A stretch of 64,000 nucleotides of DNA from Nitrospira sp. (GCA_024998565.1 JACOEM010000003.1:248001-312000); one strand, 5' to 3'. Shown: positions 26,373 through 35,055, counted from the stretch's first letter. Made by a program: numbers and translations. Notes: a model not told the origin generated them from the sequence alone.

Positions 26373-27176
26373 ATGATGGGTGTGAAGCAGCGCATGGTCG
26401 GTCGATTGTTGGTGCGGGGCCTGGTGTGCCTGGGCTTGGTAGGAATCACGGCAGATCAAGCCTGGTCCGATGCCACCGTATGGCCGGTGCAGATGCCGTA
26501 TGAGGCGCCGCCCAAGTCCGAGCCGGTGCCGGATGTTTCGGTGGCCCCGAATACCAAGGCCCTGACGCCTGAGGAACTACAGCGGGCCGAGGCGCTGTTG
26601 CCGTTGTTGGAGGGGAAGCAGGAATTCTGGGCGATGGGCGAATTCGTGCACCTGGGTGAGCCGGTTCTTTCGGTGGTGACCAAGGCGCTGGCCATGCCCG
26701 GTCCGCGGATCCGGTACAATGCCATTGAGACGCTCTCCATGATCAAGTCTCCGGCTGCCGTGCCGGCCCTGCTGGAGACGGCGAAGCTGGGAACCGAACT
26801 GCCTCGCATTCGCGAGCATGCGCTCCGGGTCGCGGTGCGCCTGGATCCGATGGAGGCCGCGCCGGCCATTGAGGTGATGGCGAAAGATGCCAATGCGTCG
26901 ATTCGCAAAGCAGCGGCGGTTGAAGCGCGGTATGTTCGTCGGAAAGAGGTGATTCAGCCCCTCATCGATCTGTTGGGGGACGACGAACGGTTCGTGGCCT
27001 TGTCTGCTGTGCAGTCGCTCTGGACCTTGACCCGGCATGAGACGGAGTTTCACGATTGGGATGCTTCCGGCAAACAGGATCGTCAGGCTTGGGCGCAGGA
27101 ATGGATTGAATGGTGGAATCAGTCGAAAGAAACGTTTGAAATGCCGGAGCCGAAGAGCCGCAAACGGGCCGGGTGA
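26373..27176 (+). CDS. Secreted HEAT-repeat protein
   Basis: 267 residues with a signal peptide (LLVRGLVCLGLVGITADQAWS). Residues ~85-240 contain helical HEAT-type repeats (IRYNAIETLSMIKSPAAVPALL, IRKAAAVEARYVRRKEVIQPL, ALSAVQSLWTLTRHETEF). These are protein-interaction scaffolds, here predicted periplasmic. An AAGGGG precedes the ATG. It follows the RND pump gene by 27 bp and may belong to the same transcript, but a role in efflux is not shown. Confidence 0.75.
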   Translation: MMGVKQRMVGRLLVRGLVCLGLVGITADQAWSDATVWPVQMPYEAPPKSEPVPDVSVAPNTKALTPEELQRAEALLPLLEGKQEFWAMGEFVHLGEPVLSVVTKALAMPGPRIRYNAIETLSMIKSPAAVPALLETAKLGTELPRIREHALRVAVRLDPMEAAPAIEVMAKDANASIRKAAAVEARYVRRKEVIQPLIDLLGDDERFVALSAVQSLWTLTRHETEFHDWDASGKQDRQAWAQEWIEWWNQSKETFEMPEPKSRKRAG

Positions 27177-27286
27177 CGACCGGACTCGGGCGGTTGCGGA
27201 GAATCAAAAGCCCGTGGTAGGAATTGAAGGAACCGATTGCGCGGGGTGAGTCGCTCGCGCGATGACATTGATAGAAAAGGTGCAGG

Positions 27287-27817
27287 ATGGCGATCTTGGC
27301 GATCAGCAAACTCGGTAATCCGATTCTCCGGCAGAAGGCCCTGCCTCTGACCCCGGCGGAGATAAAAAAAGCTGCATTCCAGCAACTCATCGACGACATG
27401 TTTGAAACCATGTACGACGAACCGGGGATCGGCCTGGCCGCTCCGCAGGTGGGACGGTCGCAGCAACTCGTCGTGATGGATTGCCCCGGTGAAGGGGGCT
27501 TTCCCAAGACGGTGCTCATTAATCCGACGATCGAGTTTTACGGGCCCGAGCAGGTCGAAGGATGGGAAGGCTGCTTGAGCGTCGACGGATTGCGGGGCAA
27601 AGTGACGCGTCCCTCGACCGTTCGAGTGACGGGGCTGGATCGGAACGGGAAGCCGTTCGATTTCGAAGCCAGCGGATTGTATGCCGTCTGTATCCAACAT
27701 GAGCTGGACCATCTCATCGGCAAATTGTTCATCGACCGGATGACCGACTTCTCCACACTGACCCAGATGGATGAATTTCAGAAGTATTGGCAGAAGGAAC
27801 CGGCCAGTGTCATCTGA
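27287..27817 (+). CDS. def: Peptide deformylase
   Basis: 176 residues carrying all three deformylase motifs: GIGLAAPQVG (about residue 47), EGCLSV (about 97; the Cys is a metal ligand) and QHELDHLIGKLF (about 138; the two His are metal ligands and the Glu is catalytic). It removes the N-formyl group from nascent proteins. The usual partner fmt is not adjacent. Followed at 24 bp by an ABC exporter gene. Confidence 0.96.
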   Translation: MAILAISKLGNPILRQKALPLTPAEIKKAAFQQLIDDMFETMYDEPGIGLAAPQVGRSQQLVVMDCPGEGGFPKTVLINPTIEFYGPEQVEGWEGCLSVDGLRGKVTRPSTVRVTGLDRNGKPFDFEASGLYAVCIQHELDHLIGKLFIDRMTDFSTLTQMDEFQKYWQKEPASVI

Positions 27818-27841
27818 TCCGTCCCGGATCGTCGAGTCGTC

Positions 27842-29566
27842 GTGAACTCGCTTCTACGCGTTCTGTCTTACCTCAAGCCGTTCCGGATGCTGGCGGTGGT
27901 GACCTTCGTGTGCGCGGGTCTCGCCACGGCGCTGGAATTGGTTCCGCCGTATCTCGTTAAGATCGTCATCGACGATGTGATCCAGTCGAAGCGTCCTGAG
28001 ATGTTGCCTTGGGTGTTGGGAGCGCTACTCGGCTCCTATGTCCTGCGGAATCTCATGAGCTCGATGCGGGTCCGGTTCAACAATCTGCTCGAACAGAAGG
28101 CCGTGCATGCGTTGCGCATGCAGGTGTTCGGGGCGCTGCAACGCCTGTCGTTGAGCTATTTCGAGAACCGCTCGACGGGTGAGATCATGACCCGGGTGAC
28201 CAGCGACACCGAACATGTCGAGCGGATTTTCGTCGATGGACTGGAGGGATTACTGACGGCCTCGCTGACTCTGGTCGGCATCACGATCATGATGTTCGTG
28301 CTGAACTGGAAGCTCGCGCTGCTTTCGCTGCTCCCCATTCCGATTCTGATCGTCTGTGCCGCCTGGTTTACGCGACGGGTGCACGGGTACTACGCCGAGA
28401 TCCGAAAAAGCGTGGCGGACCTCAATGCCTATCTTCAGGATGCCTTGTCGGGCATCAAAGAGACCATCGGCTTCAATCAACACGAGTATGAACGCAAACG
28501 ATTCGAGACATTGAGCCTGACGTACAGTCAAAACAGCCTGCGGGCCATGTTCCTGTGGTCCTGGTACTGGCCGGGTATGGTGTTTGTGGGCAGCACCGGC
28601 ACGCTGTTGATTCTGTGGCACGGCGCGGGAGAAGTGCTGGCCGGAGAACTGACGGTCGGTCAGTTGGTGATGTTCCTCTCTTACCTCGGGCTCTTTTATA
28701 CGCCGATCAATGAAATCCACTCGTTGAATCACATGCTGCAGCATGCGCTGGCGGCCAGTGAGCGTGTGTTTGAAATCCTCGATACCAAACCGGAGGTTGA
28801 AGACCGTCCCGGCGCGGTGCGGCCCGTCGAACGACTGAGAGGCGCGGTGGAGTATCAGCATGTGGGGTTCGGCTACCGGAAGGACGGCACCGTTCTCTCC
28901 GACGTGAATCTCACGGTCAGGCCGGGCGAACGGATCGCCTTGGTCGGGCCGAGCGGAGCGGGCAAAACATCGCTCTTGAAGCTGTTGATGCGGTTTTACG
29001 ACGTGCGCAGCGGGGCGGTGCTGGTCGATGGGCATGATGTGCGAGATCTGCCGCTGGACTTTCTGAGAGGGCAGATCGGCTTGGTGCAGCAAGAGCCCTT
29101 TCTCTTCAACGGCACCGTGCGCCAGAATATCGTCTATAGCGACCTCTCGGCCGGCCATGAGCGTGTGGAAGCGGCCGCCCGGGCGGCGCGAGCCCATGAC
29201 TTTATCACCCGACTGCCGGACGGGTATGATAGCTGGATCGGGGAGCGCGGGGTAAAATTATCGGTCGGGCAGAAGCAGCGGGTTTCGATTGCGCGCGTGC
29301 TGCTGAAAGATCCCCCCATCGTGATCTTCGACGAGGCGACGTCCAATATCGATACGGAAACCGAGGTGAAAATCCGTGAAGCCCTGAACGATCTGACCAA
29401 GGGTCGAACGACCTTTATCATTGCACATCGCCTGGCCACACTCCATGACGTGGACCGCATCATCGTGGTGGAGCGCGGGACGATTATTGAGGAAGGCGAT
29501 CACGAGGCCCTGATGAAACGCGGCGGGGTGTATGCCGGTCTGTACGAGGCCCAGTTTAAAATTTAA
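27842..29566 (+). CDS. MsbA-like ABC exporter (fused membrane and ATPase domains)
   Basis: 574 residues from a GTG at 27842. Six transmembrane helices span residues ~15-300 (coupling region FENRSTGEIMTRVTSDTEHVE), followed by an ATPase domain: Walker A GPSGAGKTSLLKLL, Q-loop GLVQQEPFLFNGTV, signature LSVGQKQRVSIARVL (LSVGQ rather than LSGGQ), Walker B PIVIFDEATSNID and H-loop IIAHRLATL. Length and order fit lipid A flippase/MsbA and related multidrug half-transporters that act as homodimers. The substrate is unknown. A structured repeat begins 2 bp after its stop. Confidence 0.9.
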   Translation: MNSLLRVLSYLKPFRMLAVVTFVCAGLATALELVPPYLVKIVIDDVIQSKRPEMLPWVLGALLGSYVLRNLMSSMRVRFNNLLEQKAVHALRMQVFGALQRLSLSYFENRSTGEIMTRVTSDTEHVERIFVDGLEGLLTASLTLVGITIMMFVLNWKLALLSLLPIPILIVCAAWFTRRVHGYYAEIRKSVADLNAYLQDALSGIKETIGFNQHEYERKRFETLSLTYSQNSLRAMFLWSWYWPGMVFVGSTGTLLILWHGAGEVLAGELTVGQLVMFLSYLGLFYTPINEIHSLNHMLQHALAASERVFEILDTKPEVEDRPGAVRPVERLRGAVEYQHVGFGYRKDGTVLSDVNLTVRPGERIALVGPSGAGKTSLLKLLMRFYDVRSGAVLVDGHDVRDLPLDFLRGQIGLVQQEPFLFNGTVRQNIVYSDLSAGHERVEAAARAARAHDFITRLPDGYDSWIGERGVKLSVGQKQRVSIARVLLKDPPIVIFDEATSNIDTETEVKIREALNDLTKGRTTFIIAHRLATLHDVDRIIVVERGTIIEEGDHEALMKRGGVYAGLYEAQFKI

Positions 29567-29568
29567 CC

Positions 29569-29688
29569 GAATGCTGAAAAAGTCCGCCAGCATCGTTCTC
29601 GCATCGTGAAAGAACTCAACGTACCGCAAGGCTACGCCTCGCTCTTTCACGTCGCGGCGGCCTTGCTGGACGCCCATTTTGAGCATCC
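29569..29688 (+). repeat. Structured palindromic repeat, copy R1
   Basis: About 120 bp beginning 2 bp after the ABC exporter stop. The ends are imperfect inverted (GAATGCTGAAAA ... TTTTGAGCATCC), and the centre holds a small hairpin CGTACC GCAA GG-C-TACG. It shares the core words GCCAGC, GTTCTCGCATC, CTCAACGTACCGCAAGG and GCGGCCTTGCTGGACG with R2-R7. Confidence 0.85.
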
Positions 29689-29751
29689 TTCGAGTATTGA
29701 GTGTTACAGTTGCGCAGACTTCATGACTGATGATCAAAGGGAGTAAAGGGT

Positions 29752-29946
29752 ATGGTGCTGATTTACGAGAGTGATCCGCTCGACAATGAGGACGCCCGGG
29801 GGCATTTTTATCATGTCTGTCGGGGCCGGATCGACCGGACGGAAATCCGGTTGCCGGAGGGAGAGTCGATTTACGAGTGCGCGGTGTGTGGTGTTGATTT
29901 GGAGCCTGAAGATTTCTGGATCGCGAGGCAAAAGGGATCGGTGTAG
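29752..29946 (+). CDS. Small Cys-pair protein, unknown
   Basis: 64 residues with a strong AAAGGGAG ribosome-binding site. It contains HVCRGRIDR and YECAVCGVDLEPEDFW; the CxxC and a lone upstream Cys/His suggest a small zinc-binding knuckle. Family not recognised. The next gene, 44 bp on, encodes a second tiny two-CxxC protein, so the pair is probably expressed together. Confidence 0.62.
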   Translation: MVLIYESDPLDNEDARGHFYHVCRGRIDRTEIRLPEGESIYECAVCGVDLEPEDFWIARQKGSV

Positions 29947-29990
29947 CGAAGACTGTGCGCACCGAATCATATAGATGAAAGGAAGTCGTT

Positions 29991-30200
29991 ATGGCAGGGA
30001 GTACAGGCCGGAAAACAGTGTCCGTGTCACGCGGGCTCATGATGCTGTGTGACGTATGCTACGAACAGGTCTTTGCCGAGAATCTGGTCGATCAGCGGAA
30101 TTTCGTGTCCGACCACGAATCGTTGTTCGATACCATTTGCATCGGGTGCACGGATATCAATCGACCCCTGGTCGACGACATGTTGGGGAGTTCGGAGTAG
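29991..30200 (+). CDS. Small protein with two CxxC pairs, unknown
   Basis: 69 residues, preceded by AAAGGAAG. MLCDVCYEQVF and ICIGCTDIN place two CxxC motifs about 30 residues apart, as in zinc ribbons. Acidic C-terminus. Same direction as 29752-29946. No family assignment. Confidence 0.62.
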   Translation: MAGSTGRKTVSVSRGLMMLCDVCYEQVFAENLVDQRNFVSDHESLFDTICIGCTDINRPLVDDMLGSSE

Positions 30201-30306
30201 CTGCCTCGCGCCCTTCGTCAAGTGTCGCAGGAGGATTCTCGGAAACCATTGCAGCTCATCTGGTAGGACGGCCTGCGGGTCGGCCTTCTCGACCTGGCTG
30301 CGAAGG

Positions 30307-30636
30307 CTACTTGCAGACCTTCCCGTCGAAGTGCAGGCAGGTCGACTCGCCGGACTTCACCTTCCAGCTTTTCAGCAGCGGCGGCTGCCCCTCGCGCGTT
30401 TCCACGACGATATCCACGAGACCGGATTGCGGCAGTTTCTCGATGTGAGGCTTTGCCTCCTCAGGAACGTCTACCCAAAAGACCGCACCAAGGGTTGAGA
30501 TCAGGATGCGGCTGTTATCGACATCTACATTGATGATCGGGCTGTAGTAGCTCTTTTCTGCGGCGGATGAGTGTCCGGGGTTCGTGATCCCGGTCAGGCA
30601 GAGGATGAGTGCGATGATGAATGGCGTGAATCGCAT
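30307..30636 (-). CDS. Small secreted protein, unknown
   Basis: 109 residues from the ATG at 30636 with AAGGGAG upstream; the longer open frame upstream overlaps the peptidase gene and is not credible. A signal peptide (FTPFIIALILCLTGITNP) precedes a ~85-residue domain with NVDVDNSRILISTLGAVFWV and a C-terminal Cys pair (STCLHFDGKVCK) that may form a disulfide. Last gene downstream of the sulfur-carrier cluster, 98 bp after the Mec-like gene. Function unknown. Confidence 0.6.
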   Translation of the reverse strand: MRFTPFIIALILCLTGITNPGHSSAAEKSYYSPIINVDVDNSRILISTLGAVFWVDVPEEAKPHIEKLPQSGLVDIVVETREGQPPLLKSWKVKSGESTCLHFDGKVCK

Positions 30637-30733
30637 CGATTGCTCCCTTGGATGAGAGGACAAAGCCGGATTATGGCATCGTTGCCGGGCGATTGGTAGA
30701 GGTGACCGCTGGAATTCTTGGAGTGAGCAGAGG

Positions 30734-31246
30734 CTAGATAATGTGCACGTCGGCCGGGCGAACTTTTCCGCCGGCGATCCAGTAGGTGCGGATGTCCGCT
30801 GCGGGGGAGTGCATGAGAGACACGAGGAGATAGGCGGGGACGGGGAGATTGATGCGTTCCCAGATTTCTTCGTAATCGGTGGCAATCTTAATGTCGGTGT
30901 GCGAGGGGCGCGCCGGGTCTTTCGGATGGGAGTGGTAGACCACCTGGAGGTCCAAGCCGTTCTTGCGGATGTCTTTCTTAGCGGCCGAAAAATCCCCCAT
31001 GTCCATCACGAAGGCGATCTCAGCCCGCTCCTCAGGGGATAGCCGTTCGAGGTGGGCGACCTTGTCGTCATCGAAGGTCGAGAGTTTTTCCGCCCCTTCG
31101 ACGGCCACGATGTTGGTGATGCGGTAGAGGTGTGTGACGGTCTTGTTCGTCCCGGCGAGCAGGCCGCAGCATTCGAACGGCGCTAACTCGCGCGCATGCG
31201 TGACGATCTGATCCAGGATGTGTTGCGGAATCGATAGATCGGGCAT
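30734..31246 (-). CDS. JAMM/MPN+ metallopeptidase (M67 family, Mec-like)
   Basis: 170 residues. The JAMM zinc site is complete: Glu in the APFECCGLLAG segment (about residue 24) and HSHPKDPARPSHTD (about 105-118; two His, Ser and Asp). In Mycobacterium, the homologous Mec releases cysteine from a CysO-cysteine adduct; in other bacteria, M67 peptidases trim carrier C-termini to expose Gly-Gly. Here it follows the ThiF-type gene by 1 bp (TGATATG) at the end of a cluster with two carriers and a cysteine synthase, so either role is plausible. Confidence 0.88.
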   Translation of the reverse strand: MPDLSIPQHILDQIVTHARELAPFECCGLLAGTNKTVTHLYRITNIVAVEGAEKLSTFDDDKVAHLERLSPEERAEIAFVMDMGDFSAAKKDIRKNGLDLQVVYHSHPKDPARPSHTDIKIATDYEEIWERINLPVPAYLLVSLMHSPAADIRTYWIAGGKVRPADVHII

Positions 31247-31247
31247 A

Positions 31248-32051
31248 TCAGATGGTGCAGGCGACGCTGTAATCTCCGCCTAGATCTTTGATCGTCGGCG
31301 TGGCGCTACAGAGGGGGCAACGCGGATCTTTCGGGCGCGACACCTTCCGGAACTTCATCTCCAGCGCATCGTAGATCACGAGCTTGTCCGCGATTGTCTC
31401 GCCGATGCCCAGAATTTCCTTGATGGCTTCAGAGGCTTGGAGGATGCCCATGGTTCCGGCCAGGACCCCCAGTACACCGGCTTCCTGACAGTTCGGGACC
31501 AATCCGGCCGGCGGCGGTTCCGGGTAGAGACATCGGTAGCAAGGGTAACCGGCATGCGGCTTGATGGTTGTGAGCTGTCCTTCGAAGCGAAACATGCTGG
31601 CCGAGATGAGTGTCTTCCTCGCGAAGAAACAGGCATCGTTGACGAGGAAGCGCGTGGTGAAATTGTCGGAGCCGTCCAGCACGATGTCATAGTCGGACAC
31701 GAGTCCAAGAATATTCTCGGTATCGACGTTCAGCTGATAGGTCTTGATCGTGATGTCGGGGTTGATGGCCGACAGCATCCTTCTCCCGGATTCCACCTTG
31801 GGCACCCCGATGGTGGCAGTCGTATGGAGAATCTGCCGCTGGAGATTCGAGAGATCCACCACGTCGCCGTCCACCAGGCCGATGGTGCCGATGCCGGCAG
31901 CCGCCAGATACAGGGCTGCGGGCGAGCCGAGTCCCCCGGCTCCGATCAGGAGGACCTTGGCCTTGGACAGTTTGACCTGTCCCTTGCCGCCGACCTCGTT
32001 GAGGATGATGTGCCGGCTATAGCGCTGTATTTGCTGTTCGGTAAATTCCAT
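31248..32051 (-). CDS. moeB: ThiF/MoeB-type E1-like adenylyltransferase (second copy)
   Basis: 267 residues. Nucleotide site GAGGLGSPAALYLAAAGIG, catalytic DLSNLQRQILH (Arg of the arginine finger), DGSDNFTTRFLVND (the Asp that binds the adenylate magnesium) and two zinc CxxC pairs (CYRC and CPLC). It adenylates the C-terminal Gly of a ubiquitin-like sulfur carrier, allowing thiocarboxylate formation. No rhodanese domain is fused. Clearly a paralogue of the protein at 33912-34739. Adjacent genes encode the carrier, a NIL protein and the JAMM peptidase. Confidence 0.9.
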   Translation of the reverse strand: MEFTEQQIQRYSRHIILNEVGGKGQVKLSKAKVLLIGAGGLGSPAALYLAAAGIGTIGLVDGDVVDLSNLQRQILHTTATIGVPKVESGRRMLSAINPDITIKTYQLNVDTENILGLVSDYDIVLDGSDNFTTRFLVNDACFFARKTLISASMFRFEGQLTTIKPHAGYPCYRCLYPEPPPAGLVPNCQEAGVLGVLAGTMGILQASEAIKEILGIGETIADKLVIYDALEMKFRKVSRPKDPRCPLCSATPTIKDLGGDYSVACTI

Positions 32052-32136
32052 TCGACTCGTCTCTCGTCGTTCGTGAAACGTGAAGCGGTCCGGCCTTCAA
32101 CCGGGAGTCACTTCACGAGGTGCGCTTCACCCGATG

Positions 32137-32376
32137 TTATTCCACCACGTTCAACTCAATGGGATCGACCACGCAGCCTTTGGTGCGAATGCCGTCGATG
32201 GCTCGCTCGATCTCTTCCGTCTCGCCGGTCAGTTCGAGATCCATCCATCCGGTCGTCTCGCGTACATCGGCCCGACGCACGTTGGTCACCACCTTATATT
32301 CATGGCCGATCTGATAAATGATCGGCTCTTTGATCTTATTTTCGGGGAAGCGAATGTGGAATCGTAGGCTCGTCAT
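32137..32376 (-). CDS. NIL domain protein
   Basis: 79 residues comprising one ferredoxin-like NIL domain (LRFHIRFPENKIKEPIIYQI, then NVRRADVRETTGWMDLEL and AIDGIRTKGCVVDPIELNV). NIL domains bind or sense methionine or sulfur compounds at the C-terminus of MetN and occur alone in sulfur-assimilation loci. CCGGAGGG precedes the ATG, which lies 2 bp after the carrier gene stop. Its place between carrier and E1 suggests a part in sulfur transfer, but the mechanism is unknown. Confidence 0.85.
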   Translation of the reverse strand: MTSLRFHIRFPENKIKEPIIYQIGHEYKVVTNVRRADVRETTGWMDLELTGETEEIERAIDGIRTKGCVVDPIELNVVE

Positions 32377-32378
32377 GA

Positions 32379-32651
32379 TTACCCTCCGGCGATCGCGGGA
32401 ACAATCGACACTTCGTCGCCGTCTTTCAGCGAGGTCTCTTTCCCGTTGAGGAAGCGGATGTCTTCCTCGTTGACGTAGATGTTGACGAAGCGGCGCAAGT
32501 CGCCTTTTTCATCGCAGAGACGGTTCTTCAGCCCCGGATAGGTCGCGTCGAGCGATCCGATCATGTCCACAATGTTGGCTGCCGCGGATTCAACTTCGCC
32601 CTGACCCTTTGTGAGGGGACGCAGGGGCGTTGGAATACGAACCTTAATCAT
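32379..32651 (-). CDS. MoaD/ThiS-family sulfur carrier, CysO-like
   Basis: 90 residues with a ubiquitin-like beta-grasp fold (MIKVRIPTPLRPLTKGQGEV; YVNEEDIRFLNGKETSLKDG) and the exact C-terminal Gly-Gly (VSIVPAIAGG) needed for adenylation and thiocarboxylate formation. The ending and length match CysO of mycobacteria better than MoaD of molybdopterin synthase, and no moaE is nearby. Its ATG overlaps the threonine synthase stop by 4 bp. Likely sulfide donor for an amino-acid synthase in this cluster. Confidence 0.87.
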   Translation of the reverse strand: MIKVRIPTPLRPLTKGQGEVESAAANIVDMIGSLDATYPGLKNRLCDEKGDLRRFVNIYVNEEDIRFLNGKETSLKDGDEVSIVPAIAGG

Positions 32652-33898
32652 GAGTCACCACCACTGTTCTTTCCCATTTTGAATGTTTTTTGGAAGTTCA
32701 CCAGGCTGGGCTGGATGCGGTACGGACGTCCGACGGCGTCCACAACCGCTTCCTGGGTCTTGAGCCCGTTGCCGGTGATATAGGCGACCGTGACGTCGCC
32801 CTTCTTGATCAATCCCTGCTTCACGAGCTTGCACAACACGCCGATGGTCACGCCGCCGGCGGTCTCGGCGAAAATGCCTTCAGTTTGGGCCAGCAGCTTG
32901 ATGCCTTCCACGACTTCCTCGTCTGTCACCGCGTCCATCGCGCCTTTGCTTTCTGCGGTGGCTTTCAAGGCGTAGTAGCCGTCGGCCGGGTTGCCGATGG
33001 CGAGCGACTTGGCGATCGTCTTCGGCTTGACCGGCTTGAAGAAGTCCCGGCCTGCCTTGAAGGCGGTCGCGATCGGGGAGCAGCCCTCAGCCTGCGCACC
33101 GTTGATCTTGGTGCGGACGGAATCGACCAGCCCCAGCGCATGCATTTCGTGCAGGCCTTTCCAGATCTTCGTCAGCAAGGAGCCCGAGGCCATCGGAATC
33201 ACGGCCTGATCCGGCGTGCGCCAGCCGAGTTGTTCGACGGTTTCGAACGCCAGCGTTTTGGAACCCTCGGCGTAGTAGGGGCGAATGTTGATGTTCACGA
33301 AGGCCCAGCCATGTTCACCCGCGATTTCGCTGCAGAGCCGGTTCACATCGTCGTAGTTGCCTTCGACCTCGACCACGTTCGGCTTGTAAATCAGGTTGCC
33401 GAGCACCTTCGCCGCTTCAAGGTCGGCCGGGATGAACACGTAGCACTTCATGCCGGCCGCCGCCGCGTGAGCCGCGACGGAGTTGGCCAGGTTGCCGGTT
33501 GAGGCGCAGGCCACCGTTTCAAAGCCGAGTTCCCGCGCGCGCGTAAGGGCGACCGAGACGACCCGATCTTTGAACGACAGGGTCGGATGGTTCACCGTAT
33601 CGTTCTTGATATAGAGCTCGTCGATGCCCAGGTGCGCGCCGAGATTTTTCGCCCGCACCAAGGGTGTGAGTCCGGCATGGGGGCCGATGATCGCGGTGCT
33701 TTCGACCGGCAGCAGGTCGATATAGCGCCACATGCTGTTCGGACCCTGCTCGATTTTCTTCCGCGAGATCGTGCTCTTGATCTCATCGTAGTTATATTTC
33801 ACTTCCAGCGGGCCGAAGCACATCTCACAGACGTGGATGGCTTTGGGTGGATATTCCTTCCCACATTCCCGGCACACGAGCGCTTTCATTTTCGACAT
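32648..33898 (-). CDS. thrC: Threonine synthase with N-terminal zinc ribbon
   Basis: 416 residues from the ATG at 33898 (MSKMKALVCRECG). The N-terminus has CRECG and CEMCFGP, a zinc-ribbon seen in the archaeal/cyanobacterial-type ThrC. The PLP-binding Lys lies in NHPTLSFKDRVVSVAL (about residue 110), followed by CASTGNLANSVAAHAAAAG, which binds phosphate. It converts O-phosphohomoserine to threonine. Placement between an E1 and a CysO-like carrier is notable because O-phosphohomoserine is also a possible acceptor for sulfur in homocysteine or cysteine-type synthases; substrate specificity should not be taken for granted. Confidence 0.87.
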   Translation of the reverse strand: MSKMKALVCRECGKEYPPKAIHVCEMCFGPLEVKYNYDEIKSTISRKKIEQGPNSMWRYIDLLPVESTAIIGPHAGLTPLVRAKNLGAHLGIDELYIKNDTVNHPTLSFKDRVVSVALTRARELGFETVACASTGNLANSVAAHAAAAGMKCYVFIPADLEAAKVLGNLIYKPNVVEVEGNYDDVNRLCSEIAGEHGWAFVNINIRPYYAEGSKTLAFETVEQLGWRTPDQAVIPMASGSLLTKIWKGLHEMHALGLVDSVRTKINGAQAEGCSPIATAFKAGRDFFKPVKPKTIAKSLAIGNPADGYYALKATAESKGAMDAVTDEEVVEGIKLLAQTEGIFAETAGGVTIGVLCKLVKQGLIKKGDVTVAYITGNGLKTQEAVVDAVGRPYRIQPSLVNFQKTFKMGKNSGGDS

Positions 33899-33911
33899 GG
33901 AGACACCTTCG

Positions 33912-34739
33912 CTACAAGTTACGTTGACCCGGGAGCGCACAAGTCGGCCCGGCGACGTCGCCGTCTTCAATCAGCTCCGTGATCGTGGGCCGTTCGCCGC
34001 ACAGCGGACAATCGGGATTCCGTTTAATGCGGATTTCTCTGAACTGGGTGCGGCGCGCATCAAAATCCAACAGCCGATCGGTCAACGGGCGACCGATGCC
34101 GAGGATCAGTTTCAGAGCCTCGGTGGCTTGGATGGTTCCGATGATGCCGGCCAGCACACCGATGACACCGGCTTCCTGACAGGAGGCGACGAGTCCCTCT
34201 GGTGGCGGCTTTTTGAACACGCAGCGATAACAGGCCGACTTCTTCGGAATAATGGTGGTGACACGACCGTCGAATCGAAGAATGCCGCCATGCACCAGGG
34301 GTTTACCGGCAAAATAACAGGCATCGTTGATCAGAAACTTCGTCGGGAAGTTATCTACGCCGTCGATGACCACATCGTAGCCGCTCATGATTTTCAGCGC
34401 ATTGCCGGCGGTGAGTCGCTCTTCGTACATCACCACGTTCACGTCGGGATTCAGCGCCTGAATCTTTTCCTTGCCGGAGACGACCTTCGGGCGGCCCACG
34501 TCCGGCGTCTGGTGAATAACCTGCCGTTGCAGGTTGCTCAGGTCCACGACATCGCTGTCGATGAGGCCGATCGTGCCGATTCCGGCGGCCGCGAGATAAA
34601 GCGCGGCAGGGGAGCCGAGCCCTCCTGCGCCGACGATGAGGACCTTCGCCTGCACGATCTTCTTCTGCCCCTTGCCACCGACTTCAGGCAGAAGAATATG
34701 CCGGCTGTAGCGGTTGATCTGTGTTTCTGTGAATTCCAT
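33912..34739 (-). CDS. moeB: ThiF/MoeB-type E1-like adenylyltransferase (first copy)
   Basis: 275 residues from the ATG at 34739; an in-frame TTG two codons upstream is possible. Contains GAGGLGSPAALYLAAAGIG, DLSNLQRQVIHQ, DGVDNFPTKFLIND and zinc pairs CYRC and CPLC. Activates a Gly-Gly carrier with ATP. About 60% alike by eye to the second copy at 31248-32051, so an old internal duplication. It is followed after 13 bp by thrC and preceded, across two repeat elements, by cysK. Confidence 0.9.
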   Translation of the reverse strand: MEFTETQINRYSRHILLPEVGGKGQKKIVQAKVLIVGAGGLGSPAALYLAAAGIGTIGLIDSDVVDLSNLQRQVIHQTPDVGRPKVVSGKEKIQALNPDVNVVMYEERLTAGNALKIMSGYDVVIDGVDNFPTKFLINDACYFAGKPLVHGGILRFDGRVTTIIPKKSACYRCVFKKPPPEGLVASCQEAGVIGVLAGIIGTIQATEALKLILGIGRPLTDRLLDFDARRTQFREIRIKRNPDCPLCGERPTITELIEDGDVAGPTCALPGQRNL

Positions 34740-34746
34740 GTCCAAC

Positions 34747-34865
34747 GGAGGCTGGAAACCGTCACCAGCGGCGTTCTCGCATCGTTCAGGCCCTCAACGT
34801 ACCGCAAGGGTACGCCTCGGCCCTTCACTCGCTGCGGTCTTGCCGGGTAACGCTTTTGAGCCTCC
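34747..34865 (+). repeat. Structured palindromic repeat, copy R2
   Basis: Termini GGAGGCTGGAAA ... TTTTGAGCCTCC are complementary but differ from R1 and R5 (GGATGCT / AGCATCC) at paired positions. The central hairpin CGTACC GCAAG GGTACG is intact. It lies inside the operon gap between cysK and the first moeB. Confidence 0.85.
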
Positions 34866-34910
34866 TCTCCCTAGGTAATCTGTACCAAACTCAGATGTTG
34901 AAAATCTTCC

Positions 34911-35030
34911 GGATGTTGAAAATGGCCTTCAGCTTCGTTCTCGGCTCGACGAAATCCTCAACGTACCCAGCGGGTATGCCTCCGGTTTCCTCTCGCCTGC
35001 GGCCTTGCGGAGAGACCAGTTTGAGCATCC
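34911..35030 (+). repeat. Structured palindromic repeat, copy R3 (diverged)
   Basis: Termini GGATGTTGAAAATGG ... CCAGTTTGAGCATCC. The central hairpin has become CGTACCC AGC GGGTATG, changed in both arms but still able to pair. Placed 46 bp from R2 and close to the cysK stop. Confidence 0.8.
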
Positions 35031-35055
35031 GCCCTCAATCATTCATTACGAATGA

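Noticed and set aside
29134-29463. LSVGQ signature as a sign of an inactive ABC exporter
   Set aside because: Walker A, Walker B Glu and H-loop His are all intact, and single substitutions in the signature are tolerated in active exporters.
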